This document shows positions 10,630 to 18,951 of a stretch of 64,000 nucleotides of DNA, one piece after another. The notes below the pieces were generated by a model. It was given only the letters and a program-made list of their open reading frames with translations, was not told the origin of the DNA and searched no databases. The stretch's first letter is position 1. Each line of letters begins with the position of its first letter. The stretch spans positions 1 through 64,000 of the forward strand of contig JAGOQS010000001.1 of assembly GCA_017991315.1 (NCBI GenBank), given 5' to 3'. The DNA comes from Ferrovibrio sp. (lineage in GTDB: Bacteria > Pseudomonadota > Alphaproteobacteria > Ferrovibrionales > Ferrovibrionaceae). Made by a program: the position numbers and the translations under genes.

Positions 10630-10703
10630 CGTCATGCCCGGGCTTGACCCGGGCATCTCACGCAGGTTGGCCTGAGACCCCCGGGTCAAGCCCGGGGGTG
10701 ACG
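10630..10703. repeat. Inverted pair of REP-like repeats
   Basis: One copy reads CGTCATGCCCGGG...CCCGGGCATCTCA (10630-10660); the second is in reverse orientation (10673-10703, TGAGACCCCCGGG...CCCGGGGGTGACG). A 12-base spacer separates them. The pair fills most of the gap between ada and the AtuA-type gene, in the same inverted-pair layout seen at 16.9, 48.9 and 53.0 kb. Confidence 0.8.
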
Positions 10704-10722
10704 ACAGGGGGGCAGTCGGCCC

Positions 10723-12516
10723 TCAATCCCCCTTGAGGCCCCAGGCGGCGGGCACCGGCACCGGGAAATCCAGCAGCATGCCGGCATAGGCCTTGCCCTG
10801 GGGGTCGTTCTGCAGCGAGGCGATGCCGCCGCCGCCGAGCGAATCCTTGAGCAGGAAATTCAGGCCATGGATACCGGGCCATTCATAGCGCGTCACGCCG
10901 CCCTGGCAGCGATGCGCGAAATACTTTTGCACGGCCTCCGGCGTCAGCGCGGCACGGATCGCCGGCAGATACTCCGGCTTGCGCGCGATGACGCCGATAT
11001 TGCTGTCGTTGCCCTTGTCGCCGGAGCGCGCCCAGGCCAGCCGGATCAGTGGCACAGTGAGATCGGTCTGCTGCGGCGCCGGTGTGGTATCGGGGACGCC
11101 CGCCGGGCCGCCGCAGACATCGCCGCCCACCGTCATCACCGCCACCGGCTTCGCGATGCCATCGCCAAGCTCGATGCTGACCGGCAGGGCGGCTTTCGGG
11201 ATGAAGCAGGAGAACAGCCGCACGATCGGTTGCGGCGAGGCGCGGCCGCCGCCCGAGCCGGTGGTGCCGGCGGCAAAGGATGTGCCGGCCGGCGCGATCT
11301 CGCGCACGAAGATATCCAGCGCCGCCTTCTCGGCATGGCTCACCGCCAGCTTCATCACCACTTCGCGGCTATCCAGCGCGCCGGGCCGGGCGTTGTCGCC
11401 ATACATCGCTTCCGTGCCGATTTCCTCGATGGAAACCGCACGGTAATCGCCGAGATTCAGCATCTGGAAAATCTTGCGCGTGCGGGTGAGGATGGCTTCC
11501 GCCGTGCGCCGCGCGCGTTCGCGGGCTTCCCGCCCGCCGATGGTGAGCTGCGCCACGGCGCGGAAGCCGTCCATGTAGGTGGCCGAGACCTTGTATTCGT
11601 CGCCCGGCGGCTGGCCCTTGGCGTTCGATACCTTCACGCGATGCTCGCCGACCTGCTCGATGCGCACGGCGGTGAAATCGCAGGTCACATCGGGCAGGCG
11701 ATAGGCCGCCGGATCGCCGATCTCGTAGACCAGCTGCTCGGACACCGTGCCGACGCTGACCAGGCCGCCGGTGCCTTTCGGCTTGGTGACGATGAAGCTG
11801 CCGTCTTCCGACACTTCCGCGATGGGATAACCGATATTGTCCCAGTCCGGCACGTCGCGCCAATCGGTGAACAGGCCACCAGTGGCTTGCGCGCCGCATT
11901 CCAGGATATGCCCGACCAGGCTGCCGGCCGAGAGCCGGTCGTAATCAGTGAGGCTCCAGCCGAATTCATGCAGCAAAGGCCCCAGCGCCACGGCGCTATC
12001 GACGCAGCGGCCGGTGATGACGATATCGGCGCCGTCCTTGAGGGCTGCGGCAATCGCCCCGGCGCCGAGATAGGCATTGGCCGACATGAAGCGGCCGGGA
12101 CGCTCAGTGCCCGGTACCATCGGGCGCAGCCTGCCCTTCAGGGTCTCGATATTCGGCATCAGGTCGTCGCCCTGCACCACGGCGACTTTCAGGTTCAGCC
12201 CGGCATCGGCGATCATCTGGCGGATCACTGCCCCACAAGCCTGCGGGTTCACGCCGCCGGCATTGGACACGATCTTCACCTTGCGCCGCGCGATTTCGGG
12301 CAGCAGGCGCTTCATGGTCACGGTGACGAAATCGGTGGCATAGCCTTGCGCCGGATCCTTGGCGCGCATGCGGGCCATGATCGACATGGTGATCTCGGCC
12401 AGATAGTCGAAGATCAGGTAGTCCAGTTCGGCCTGGAACAGCAATTGCGGCGCGCCCACCATGGAATCGCCCCAGAAGCCGGATGCGCAGCCGATCTTCA
12501 CCACTTTGCCGGTCAT
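10723..12516 (-). CDS. AtuA family protein with fused C-terminal AtuA-like domain
   Basis: A 597-residue protein starting MTGKVVKIGCASGFWGDSMVGAPQLL. Residues 1 to about 450 match the acyclic terpene utilisation AtuA family (DUF1446), with GGVNPQACG, ITGRCVDSAVALGPL and the TGGLF.DW region. The last about 110 residues, from PLIRLAWARSGDKGNDSNIGVIAR, are the small AtuA-like ferredoxin-fold domain that is a separate protein in some genomes and fused in others. AtuA proteins are linked to citronellol/terpenoid or other branched acyl catabolism, but the reaction is not settled. ATG 12516 is supported by AGGAAA nine bases upstream. No other atu gene is adjacent. Confidence 0.85.
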   Translation of the reverse strand: MTGKVVKIGCASGFWGDSMVGAPQLLFQAELDYLIFDYLAEITMSIMARMRAKDPAQGYATDFVTVTMKRLLPEIARRKVKIVSNAGGVNPQACGAVIRQMIADAGLNLKVAVVQGDDLMPNIETLKGRLRPMVPGTERPGRFMSANAYLGAGAIAAALKDGADIVITGRCVDSAVALGPLLHEFGWSLTDYDRLSAGSLVGHILECGAQATGGLFTDWRDVPDWDNIGYPIAEVSEDGSFIVTKPKGTGGLVSVGTVSEQLVYEIGDPAAYRLPDVTCDFTAVRIEQVGEHRVKVSNAKGQPPGDEYKVSATYMDGFRAVAQLTIGGREARERARRTAEAILTRTRKIFQMLNLGDYRAVSIEEIGTEAMYGDNARPGALDSREVVMKLAVSHAEKAALDIFVREIAPAGTSFAAGTTGSGGGRASPQPIVRLFSCFIPKAALPVSIELGDGIAKPVAVMTVGGDVCGGPAGVPDTTPAPQQTDLTVPLIRLAWARSGDKGNDSNIGVIARKPEYLPAIRAALTPEAVQKYFAHRCQGGVTRYEWPGIHGLNFLLKDSLGGGGIASLQNDPQGKAYAGMLLDFPVPVPAAWGLKGD

Positions 12517-12600
12517 CGCCGTTTCCTCATGCTTTTTCTCTTTATGGCGCAAGCTTAGCGGCTGTTGACCGGGCCGTCATCGCTGCCGCAACGTAAGCAG

Positions 12601-13368
12601 ATGAGCCTTGGTGCGATTTCCCCCCTGCCGCGCGGCCTGCGGCGCTTCGGCCGCTGGGCGCTGGATGCCCTGCTGCCGCCGCGCTGCATGCTCTGCGGTG
12701 CCCTGGTCGACGAGCCGGGCCGGCTTTGCGCCGGCTGCTGGCCCAGCCTGGATTTCATCGCCGAACCGCTTTGCCCCTGCTGCGGCACGCCCTTTGCCAT
12801 CCCGGTGCCGGCGGGGATGCTCTGCGGCGCCTGCCTCGCCAAGCCGCCGCGTTTCCGCCGCGCCCGCGCAGCCCTTGTCTATGGCCGGGGCGGGCGCGAC
12901 CTGGTGTTGCGCTTCAAGCGCGCCGACCGCACCGACCTGGCTTTGGGCCTCGCCGGGCTGATGCGCCAGGCCGGCGGCGTGCTGCTGCGCGAGGCCGACC
13001 TGATCCTGCCGGTGCCGCTACATCGCGGCCGGCTGTGGCGGCGGCGCTATAACCAGTCCGCCCTGCTGGCCCAGGCGCTGGGGCGGCTCAGCGATAAACC
13101 GGCCCTGGTGGATGCCCTGGAGCGGGTGAAACCCACCCCCAGCCTCGGCGGCCTGAACCGGCGGCAGCGGCGCGAGGCCCTGGCCGGGGCCATCCGGGTG
13201 GCGCCGCAGCGGCGCGCCAGTCTGGCCGGCAAGACCGTGCTGCTGGTGGACGATGTCTACACCACCGGGGCGACAGTTTCGGCCTGTATCCGGGCCTTGC
13301 GCGGTGCCGGGGTGGCTGCCGTGGATGTGTTGACGCTCACACGGGTGCTGCGGCCGGATATTGTTTAG
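12601..13368 (+). CDS. comF: ComF family phosphoribosyltransferase-like protein
   Basis: A 255-residue protein with a cysteine-rich N-terminus (RCMLCG, LCAGCW, LCPCCG, LCGACL) resembling a zinc-finger pair, then a phosphoribosyltransferase fold with the PRPP loop VLLVDDVYTTGAT at about 213-225. ComF proteins take part in DNA uptake in naturally competent bacteria; in Alphaproteobacteria the role is mostly inferred. The ATG at 12601 is chosen; a TTG at 12565 would add 12 residues of no obvious fold. grxC and nit1 follow on the same strand, a conserved alphaproteobacterial run. Confidence 0.88.
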   Translation: MSLGAISPLPRGLRRFGRWALDALLPPRCMLCGALVDEPGRLCAGCWPSLDFIAEPLCPCCGTPFAIPVPAGMLCGACLAKPPRFRRARAALVYGRGGRDLVLRFKRADRTDLALGLAGLMRQAGGVLLREADLILPVPLHRGRLWRRRYNQSALLAQALGRLSDKPALVDALERVKPTPSLGGLNRRQRREALAGAIRVAPQRRASLAGKTVLLVDDVYTTGATVSACIRALRGAGVAAVDVLTLTRVLRPDIV

Positions 13369-13423
13369 CCCCACCGCCGCGCCATATAGTTTTCATAGAC
13401 GACTCACTCCCCGAGGCAGGCCC

Positions 13424-13684
13424 ATGGCCGACATCACCATCTACACCACGTTTCTTTGCCCCTATTGCGCGCGCGCCAAGGCGCTGCTGGACAAGAAGGG
13501 CGCCAGCTACAACGAGATCGACGTCTCCTACGACCAGCCGAAGCGCGAGGAGATGACGCGCCTGACCGGCGGCCGCACCAGCGTGCCGCAGATCTGGATC
13601 AACGGCCAGCATGTCGGCGGCTGCGACGATCTCTACGCCCTGGACCGCGCTGGCAAGCTCGATCCCATGCTGGCGGCGGCCTAA
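13424..13684 (+). CDS. grxC: Glutaredoxin 3
   Basis: An 86-residue cytoplasmic dithiol glutaredoxin: active site CPYC near residues 12-15, the glutathione-binding TSVPQIWINGQHVGGCDDL with its cis-proline, and normal length for GrxC. It reduces protein disulfides and glutathione mixed disulfides. The stop is two bases before the start of the nit1 gene, so the two are almost certainly co-transcribed. Confidence 0.96.
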   Translation: MADITIYTTFLCPYCARAKALLDKKGASYNEIDVSYDQPKREEMTRLTGGRTSVPQIWINGQHVGGCDDLYALDRAGKLDPMLAAA

Positions 13685-13686
13685 GC

Positions 13687-14535
13687 ATGCCGCGGCATAT
13701 TCGCATCGCCTGCGTACAGCCGAATATCGGCGATGACATGGCGGCGAATATCGCCCAGGTCTGCGGCCTGATCCGCGAGGCCCATGCCAAGGGCGCCGAA
13801 TTCGTCACCACGCCGGAGAATTCCAGCTTCATGGGGCGCAATTCGGCGGCCAGCCTGGAGGCCGGCAAGCCCGAGGCAACGCATCCGGCGCTGAAAGCCT
13901 ACCGCGAGCTGGCGGCGGAACTGAAAATCTGGCTGCTGATCGGTTCGATCTCGGTACGGGAAGACGGTGCCAACCGCAACGCCAACCGCAGCTACCTGGT
14001 CAACCCGCAGGGCGAGATCACCGCGACCTACGACAAGATCCACATGTTCGATGTCGACTTGCCAAACGGCGAGGTGTTCCGCGAGTCCAATACCTTTGCG
14101 CCGGGCGAGCAGGCGGTGCTGGCGGATCATCCCCAGGCCAAGCTGGGCCTTTCGATTTGCTACGATGTGCGCTTCCCGCAGCTTTATCGCGGCCTGGCGC
14201 AGGCTGGTGCTGAAGTGATCATGGTGCCGGCGGCATTCACGCGCAATACCGGCCAGGCGCATTGGCATATCCTGCTGCGGGCGCGGGCCATCGAGACCGG
14301 GGCCTTCGTGGTGGCGCCGGCGATGTGGGGCGATCATCCGGGCAAGCGCCAGACCTACGGCCATTCGCTGATCATCGATCCCTGGGGCCGCGTGCTGGCT
14401 GATGCCGGCGAGGGCACCGGCGTGGTGCTGGCGGATATCGATCTCGATGAAGTGGCCAAGGCGCGCGGGCAGATTCCCGCCTGGCTGCATGAGCCGCGCT
14501 ATTCGAAGCCGATCACCTCGGCGACGAAGGGATAA
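13687..14535 (+). CDS. Nit1-type carbon-nitrogen hydrolase (probable deaminated glutathione amidase)
   Basis: A 282-residue member of the nitrilase superfamily with the full catalytic triad: E44 (TPENSSF), K117 (YDKIHMFDVD) and C158 (SICYDVRFPQLY). The YDKIHMFD form is characteristic of Nit1 enzymes that hydrolyse the transaminated by-product of glutathione to ketoglutarate-type products, a metabolite repair role. The adjoining glutaredoxin gene makes a glutathione-linked function attractive, but that link is inference. Its last 37 bases overlap the end of the convergent IMPase gene. Confidence 0.88.
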   Translation: MPRHIRIACVQPNIGDDMAANIAQVCGLIREAHAKGAEFVTTPENSSFMGRNSAASLEAGKPEATHPALKAYRELAAELKIWLLIGSISVREDGANRNANRSYLVNPQGEITATYDKIHMFDVDLPNGEVFRESNTFAPGEQAVLADHPQAKLGLSICYDVRFPQLYRGLAQAGAEVIMVPAAFTRNTGQAHWHILLRARAIETGAFVVAPAMWGDHPGKRQTYGHSLIIDPWGRVLADAGEGTGVVLADIDLDEVAKARGQIPAWLHEPRYSKPITSATKG

Positions 14536-15299
14536 AGCGCCGGCGTTGCTGCCAGCACGGCATTGCCTTTGTTAAGGCCGTCGTTTTTCAGGAAATCGTT
14601 CATCTCGCCGCCGGCTTCCGCCACCAGCAGCAGGCCGCCGAGCGCATCCCAGCTATTGAGATGCGTCTCATGGAAGCCTTCCAGTCGCCCGGCGGCGACA
14701 TAGGTGATGCCGAGCGCGCCGGAACCGAGCCGGCGGTATTCGCAGCCGCGCCGCAGCAGCCCGTCGATGGCTTCGACATGCGGCGTCTGGCTCATGCGGT
14801 GGCCATAGCCAAGCCCGATGCAGGCGCGGCTGGGATCGCTGATGCTGCTCACCTGCATGCGCTGGCCGTTGGCAAAGGCGCCCTTGCCACGCCGGCCGGA
14901 AAATAGCTCGTCGCGCACGGCATCGTAGACCAGGCCAAGCTCCAGCCTGCCATCCACCACCAGGGCCAGCGACACGCACCAGAAGGGCAGGCCACGCAGG
15001 AAATTCGCCGTGCCGTCGATTGGATCAATCACCCAGGTGGCATGGCCGCCATCGCGGCCCTTGGCTTCATAGAGACCGCCTTCCTCGCCCAGGATATTGT
15101 CCTGCGGAGATTCCAGGCCGAGCCTGGAGACGATCAGCGCCTCGGTTTCCTTGTCGGCGCGGCTGACGAAATCCTGCAGGCCCTTCTGCTCGATGGTCAG
15201 GGTCGCGCGGTTGTCGAAATAGGCTCGCGCCAGTTTGCCGGCGTCGCGGATGATGTCCTCGGCCAGATGCCAGCGCCGCTCGATGCCGTCGCCACTCAT
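14499..15299 (-). CDS. Inositol monophosphatase family phosphatase
   Basis: A 266-residue Mg-dependent, Li-sensitive-type phosphatase. Metal site E72 (GEEGG), WVIDPIDGTANF at 89-100 and the C-terminal WDALGGLLLVAEAGG block are all intact. Family members hydrolyse inositol phosphates, 3'-phosphoadenosine phosphate or histidinol phosphate; the exact substrate cannot be assigned. It starts the downstream part of a minus-strand block with a GNAT and a methyltransferase gene and ends inside the nit1 3' end. Confidence 0.9.
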   Translation of the reverse strand: MSGDGIERRWHLAEDIIRDAGKLARAYFDNRATLTIEQKGLQDFVSRADKETEALIVSRLGLESPQDNILGEEGGLYEAKGRDGGHATWVIDPIDGTANFLRGLPFWCVSLALVVDGRLELGLVYDAVRDELFSGRRGKGAFANGQRMQVSSISDPSRACIGLGYGHRMSQTPHVEAIDGLLRRGCEYRRLGSGALGITYVAAGRLEGFHETHLNSWDALGGLLLVAEAGGEMNDFLKNDGLNKGNAVLAATPALYPFVAEVIGFE

Positions 15300-15312
15300 G
15301 TTCCGCTCCCTC

Positions 15313-15894
15313 TTAGGGAGCGGATTGTGTCACCGTTTCGGGTGTTGGGCAAATCCAGGCCTCGCGGTCGAGCGCGAACCAGCGCACGTTGCGCTCCCAT
15401 AGCAGTTTCTCGCCCTCTGGCGCGAAACCGAGTTTCTGCAGCACGCGTTGCGAGGCGCCGTTGCCCGGCGCGGTAACGGCAAAGACATGCGCCAGGCCCG
15501 CTGCGCCGAAGCCATGATGCAGTGCGGCGCGGCCGGCCTCGGAAGCCAGGCCACGGCCCCAATGGGTCTTGTTCAGCAGGTAGAGCAGTTCCACCGCATC
15601 AGCCTCCGGCACATAGCGCAGGCCGCATTGGCCCAGCAGCCGGCCGCTGGTGCGGTCGGCCACGGCCCAGACGCCATAGCCGCGCTGTGCCCAGGAGGTG
15701 CCGAAATTGTGGATGTTGCTCTTGGCCCGTTCCTCGGCCTGGGCCGGCGAAAGCCCGCGCCCCGGCAGCATGTGGCGCATCACCGTGTCGTCGGCATAGA
15801 AGCGTGCCAGACCCTGCCAGTCGCCGGGCTGGAAGCCGCGCAGCCGCAGGCGCTCGGTTTCAATTTCAGGCGCGGTCATCAGTCCTGGATTCAT
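15313..15894 (-). CDS. GNAT family N-acetyltransferase (RimJ/RimL-like)
   Basis: A 193-residue protein. ETERLRLRGFQPGDW is the usual start of the RimJ/RimL branch; GQCGLRYV, AVELLYLLNKTHWGRGLASEAGRAAL carries the acetyl-CoA binding loop (quoted part: HWGRGLASEAGRAAL), and GNGASQRVLQKLGF is the conserved motif B end. The substrate may be a protein N-terminus or a small amine. The ATG at 15894 overlaps the stop of the upstream methyltransferase gene in an ATGA junction, indicating coupled translation. MTAPEIE, starting at 15879, is a possible shorter start. Confidence 0.86.
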   Translation of the reverse strand: MNPGLMTAPEIETERLRLRGFQPGDWQGLARFYADDTVMRHMLPGRGLSPAQAEERAKSNIHNFGTSWAQRGYGVWAVADRTSGRLLGQCGLRYVPEADAVELLYLLNKTHWGRGLASEAGRAALHHGFGAAGLAHVFAVTAPGNGASQRVLQKLGFAPEGEKLLWERNVRWFALDREAWICPTPETVTQSAP

Positions 15895-16427
15895 AAGCGC
15901 CGCGCCGCGATACGCTGGCGCATGGCCGGTTTTGGTTGGCTTTCCTCGCCTTGCTCGAAGGCGATCACCTGGCAATGTGGTCGGCAGAGATCGAAGAGTT
16001 CGTTCTCGGCCAGCAGGAAATCCGGGTTGGACGGTTTGCCGAAGCGTTCGTTGCCGCGCATGAAAGTTTCATAGAGCAGCAGGCCGCCGGGTTCCAGGGC
16101 GGCGAAGAGTGCCGGAAACAATGGCCGCCACAGGTAGTTGGTCACCACGATGGCGGCGAAGGCGCGGTTGGCCAGCGGCCAGGGAGCATTGCCTTCGAGA
16201 TCGGCCTGCAGCAGTTCCGCGCCAGGTTGGCCTTGCAGATCGGCAACGCCGCGCAGGTCGATATCGAGGAAGCAGACCGGGTGGCGGTTTTCCAGGAACA
16301 GCCGGCCATGGCGCCCGCCGCCGCAGGCGAGATCGAGCACCGCACCACTCGGTTTGGTGGTGGGGGCGAAGCGCGCAATCCAGGCCGAAGCCCCATCCCC
16401 CTTGCTGTGCACCGGCAACTGCCCCAT
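15891..16427 (-). CDS. Class I SAM-dependent methyltransferase
   Basis: A 178-residue protein with motif I AVLDLACGGGRHG at about 29-41, an acidic strand-2 end (CFLDIDLRG), and LLQADLEG and IVVTNYLWRPL in the expected later positions. It resembles tellurite-resistance TehB-like and small-molecule methyltransferases; the substrate is unknown. First gene of a three-gene minus-strand block. Its promoter probably lies in the AT-rich 58 bases before 16486, shared with the divergent DUF1178 gene. Confidence 0.85.
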   Translation of the reverse strand: MGQLPVHSKGDGASAWIARFAPTTKPSGAVLDLACGGGRHGRLFLENRHPVCFLDIDLRGVADLQGQPGAELLQADLEGNAPWPLANRAFAAIVVTNYLWRPLFPALFAALEPGGLLLYETFMRGNERFGKPSNPDFLLAENELFDLCRPHCQVIAFEQGEESQPKPAMRQRIAARRL

Positions 16428-16485
16428 ATATTAGTCAATAATCATCAATACTTGGGTCCCCCCGGCGGAATCAAGCGGCAACGCG

Positions 16486-16905
16486 ATGATCAAATACGAG
16501 TTGAAATGTAAAAAGGAACATGTCTTCGAGGCGTGGTTCCAGGATAGCGCCACCTACGACGTGCAAGCGAAGAAGGGCCAGGTGCAGTGTCCGCATTGCG
16601 GCTCGCGCAAGATCGCCAAGGCGCCGATGGCGCCGCGCCTCGCTCGTTCCAGGGGTGAACAGGCTGCCGACGAGGCCCGCATGGCGGCGGATGCGCGCAA
16701 GGCGCTGCTGGCGTTGCGCGAACATGTCGAGAAGAATGCCGATTATGTCGGCGCGGAATTCCCCGAGGAAGCGCGCAAGATGCATTACGGCGATGCCGAG
16801 ACGCGCAACATCTACGGCGAAGCCACACCCGACGAGGCCAAGGAACTGGCCGAGGAAGGCATCGAGGTGACGTCGATCCCGTGGATTCCCCGAGGGGATG
16901 CGTAG
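16486..16905 (+). CDS. DUF1178 family protein
   Basis: A 139-residue protein starting MIKYELKCKKEHVFEAWF, the standard DUF1178 start. C8, H12, C35 and C38 (CPHCGS) look like a zinc-ribbon. Function unknown. In many Alphaproteobacteria this gene directly follows comF-grxC-nit1; here about 1.9 kb of minus-strand genes separate it from nit1. Confidence 0.9.
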   Translation: MIKYELKCKKEHVFEAWFQDSATYDVQAKKGQVQCPHCGSRKIAKAPMAPRLARSRGEQAADEARMAADARKALLALREHVEKNADYVGAEFPEEARKMHYGDAETRNIYGEATPDEAKELAEEGIEVTSIPWIPRGDA

Positions 16906-17230
16906 GTAGACACAAACATACAAATATCGTCATGCCCGGGCTCGACCCGGGCATCTCAGGCTAAATAGAGAGAGATGCGCGGATCAAGTCCGCGCATGAC
17001 GAGTGTATAAAAACTGGCCGCGGAATTTAAACCGAACACAAGCCCGCCAAGGCCGGGCATGACGAGTGTATATAGAAACTGGCTGTGGAATTTAAGCCAT
17101 AACAAAGACGGTCATACTCCGCGCAGGCGGAGTATCCATGAGTTTTCTTTATTTCGATTGCTCAAGCAAAAACGCGTGGATGGTCGGCCTTCGCCGACCA
17201 TGACGTTTTATGTAGGTCTGGTCCTGAAAC
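16906..17230. other. Gene-free repeat region between DUF1178 and mutT
   Basis: After the composite REP pair, the segment 16995-17035 (catgacgagtgtata... aactggc..cggaatttaa) is repeated at about 17061-17098 as a diverged tandem copy. Two further hairpins follow, ACTCCGC/GCGGAGT at about 17114-17134 and GGTCGGC/GCCGACC at about 17181-17198. No coding sequence is seen. The region probably acts as transcription terminator or mRNA stabiliser for both flanks. Confidence 0.7.
16928..17001. repeat. Composite REP pair (BIME-like), copy 1
   Basis: A 74-bp unit made of one REP copy (CGTCAT...CCCGGGCATCTCAGG), a spacer containing AAATAGAGA, and a second copy in reverse orientation ending GCGCATGACG. 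A matching 74-bp unit lies at 53035-53108, and both are followed by AGTGTATAAAAAC. The second arms of the two units differ by compensatory base changes. Confidence 0.85.
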
Positions 17231-17680
17231 TCACAGCAGGTCGCGCAGCATTGCCACCAGCGGCACATCGGCCGGCGGCATCGGCAACTCGCTCATCTTT
17301 ACCGGCCGCACCCATTTCAGTGCCTGGCCCTCGCGGCCCTCGGGCTGCCCGGCCCAGCGGCGGCAGACATAGAGCGGCATCAGCAGGTGGAAATCGTCGT
17401 AGCTGTGGCTGGCGAAGGTGAACGGCGCCAGGCAGGCGGCGCTGATATCGAGGCCGAGTTCCTCGCGCAGCTCGCGCAAGAGCGCCGCTTCGGGCGTCTC
17501 GTTCGCTTCCACCTTGCCGCCGGGAAATTCCCACATGCCGGCCAGCTTCTTGCCCGGCGGGCGCTGGGTCAGCAGTACGCGGCCATCGGCATCCACCAGG
17601 GCCACCGCCACCACCAGCACCACCGGTTTCGGCTTCAGCACACTTTCGGCATCGCCGGGGCAGAGCGGGTCGGCGTTCAT
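17231..17680 (-). CDS. mutT: MutT-like (8-oxo-dGTP) Nudix hydrolase
   Basis: A 149-residue Nudix hydrolase with the complete box GGKVEANETPEAALLREL continuing REELGLD (residues 54-77), preceded by LLTQRPPGKKLAGMWEFP, the MutT signature for nucleotide-pool sanitising enzymes that remove 8-oxo-dGTP. It follows argJ with a seven-base gap on the same strand; the parvulin-argJ-mutT run is common in Alphaproteobacteria. Confidence 0.92.
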   Translation of the reverse strand: MNADPLCPGDAESVLKPKPVVLVVAVALVDADGRVLLTQRPPGKKLAGMWEFPGGKVEANETPEAALLRELREELGLDISAACLAPFTFASHSYDDFHLLMPLYVCRRWAGQPEGREGQALKWVRPVKMSELPMPPADVPLVAMLRDLL

Positions 17681-17687
17681 CGTGCGA

Positions 17688-18920
17688 TTAGCTGCGGTAA
17701 TCGGCGTTGATGTCGATATAGCCGTGCGTCAGGTCGCAGGTCCAGACCACGGCCTTGCCCTTGCCCACGCCGACATCGACGCCGATGCGCACATCGTCGC
17801 TCTTGAAATGCGCCGTGGCGGCGGCTTCGTCATGGTCCTTGCGCACCATGCCCTTCGAGGTCACGGCTTTGCCGCCGATGGTCACCACCAGCTTGTCGCG
17901 GTTGGCCTGCTCGCCGCTCTTGCCCACGGCCATGACGATACGGCCCCAATTGGCATCGGCACCGGCAATCGCGGTTTTCACCAATGGCGAATTGGCGATG
18001 GCGCGGGCGATGACGCGCGCGGCGGCATCGTTCTTGGCGCCGGTCACGCTCACCGTCACCAGCTTCTGCGCGCCTTCGCCATCCTTGGCGATCAATTGCG
18101 CCAGTTCGGCCATCACCTCGGTCAGCGCGCGGCGGAAATCCGCCAGCGCCTTGTCATTTGCCTTGGCCGGCGCCTTGTTACCGGCAGCACCAGTGGCGAA
18201 CAGCAGCACGGTATCGGAGGTGGAGGTGTCGCCGTCCACCGTGAGGCAGTTGAAGCTCTGGTCGTTGGCACTTTTAAGCAGCGCCTGCAACACATCGGTC
18301 GGCAGCTTGGCATCCGTCACCAGGAAGGCCAGCATGGTCGCCATGTCCGGCGCGATCATGCCCGAACCCTTGGCGATACCGTTGATCGTCACCGGCTTGC
18401 CGTCGATCTTGCAGGTGGCGGTGGCGAGCTTGGGGAAGGTGTCGGTGGTCATGATGGCGCGGGCCGCAGCGGCCCAGCCATCGCCGGTCAGCGCCTTCTT
18501 CAGCTTCGGCATCTGCGCCACGATCTTCTCGGCCGGCAGCAATTGGCCGATCACGCCGGTGGAGGCGAGATAGATCTGGTTCGCCTTGGCGCCCAGCGCC
18601 TTGGCCGCGCCCTCGGCAGTGGCCTTCACCGCCGCGAGGCCGGCCTTGCCGGTGAACACATTGGCGATGCCGGCATTCACCACCAGGCCGCGCGCCGGCT
18701 TGCCCAGGATCTTGCGGCCCCATTCCACCGGCGCACCCGGCATCGAGGATTGCGTGAACAGGCCCGCTGCCTTGGTGCCAGGCGCCAGTTCGATCAGCAG
18801 CAGGTCGTCGCGGTTCTTGTAGCGCATGCCGCTATGGCCGGTGGCCAGGCGCGCGCCGGCAATGGCGGGCAGGCTGGGCAGGGTCTTGGGGGCAAGCGGC
18901 GAAACCGGATGCGCGGCCAT
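17688..18920 (-). CDS. argJ: ArgJ, glutamate N-acetyltransferase/amino-acid acetyltransferase
   Basis: ArgJ transfers the acetyl group from N-acetylornithine to glutamate in the cyclic arginine pathway; some forms also use acetyl-CoA. The 410-residue precursor contains the self-cleavage site at A194-T195 within KGSGMIAPDMATMLAF, whose Thr becomes the nucleophile of the beta chain. Other family blocks: SSMPGAPVEWGR, NAGIANVFTG, DGDTSTSDT, GADANWGRI. GAGGAAA lies about ten bases before the ATG. Co-oriented with the upstream parvulin gene at a 31-base gap. Confidence 0.96.
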   Translation of the reverse strand: MAAHPVSPLAPKTLPSLPAIAGARLATGHSGMRYKNRDDLLLIELAPGTKAAGLFTQSSMPGAPVEWGRKILGKPARGLVVNAGIANVFTGKAGLAAVKATAEGAAKALGAKANQIYLASTGVIGQLLPAEKIVAQMPKLKKALTGDGWAAAARAIMTTDTFPKLATATCKIDGKPVTINGIAKGSGMIAPDMATMLAFLVTDAKLPTDVLQALLKSANDQSFNCLTVDGDTSTSDTVLLFATGAAGNKAPAKANDKALADFRRALTEVMAELAQLIAKDGEGAQKLVTVSVTGAKNDAAARVIARAIANSPLVKTAIAGADANWGRIVMAVGKSGEQANRDKLVVTIGGKAVTSKGMVRKDHDEAAATAHFKSDDVRIGVDVGVGKGKAVVWTCDLTHGYIDINADYRS

Positions 18921-18951
18921 GGCGGCGTTTCCTCGTCTTCTCTGGTCTAAT

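Noticed and set aside
16906..17230. Possible CRISPR array, because of several spaced repeats
   Set aside because: Repeats vary in sequence and orientation, spacing is irregular, and no cas gene is present; they are REP-like hairpins.
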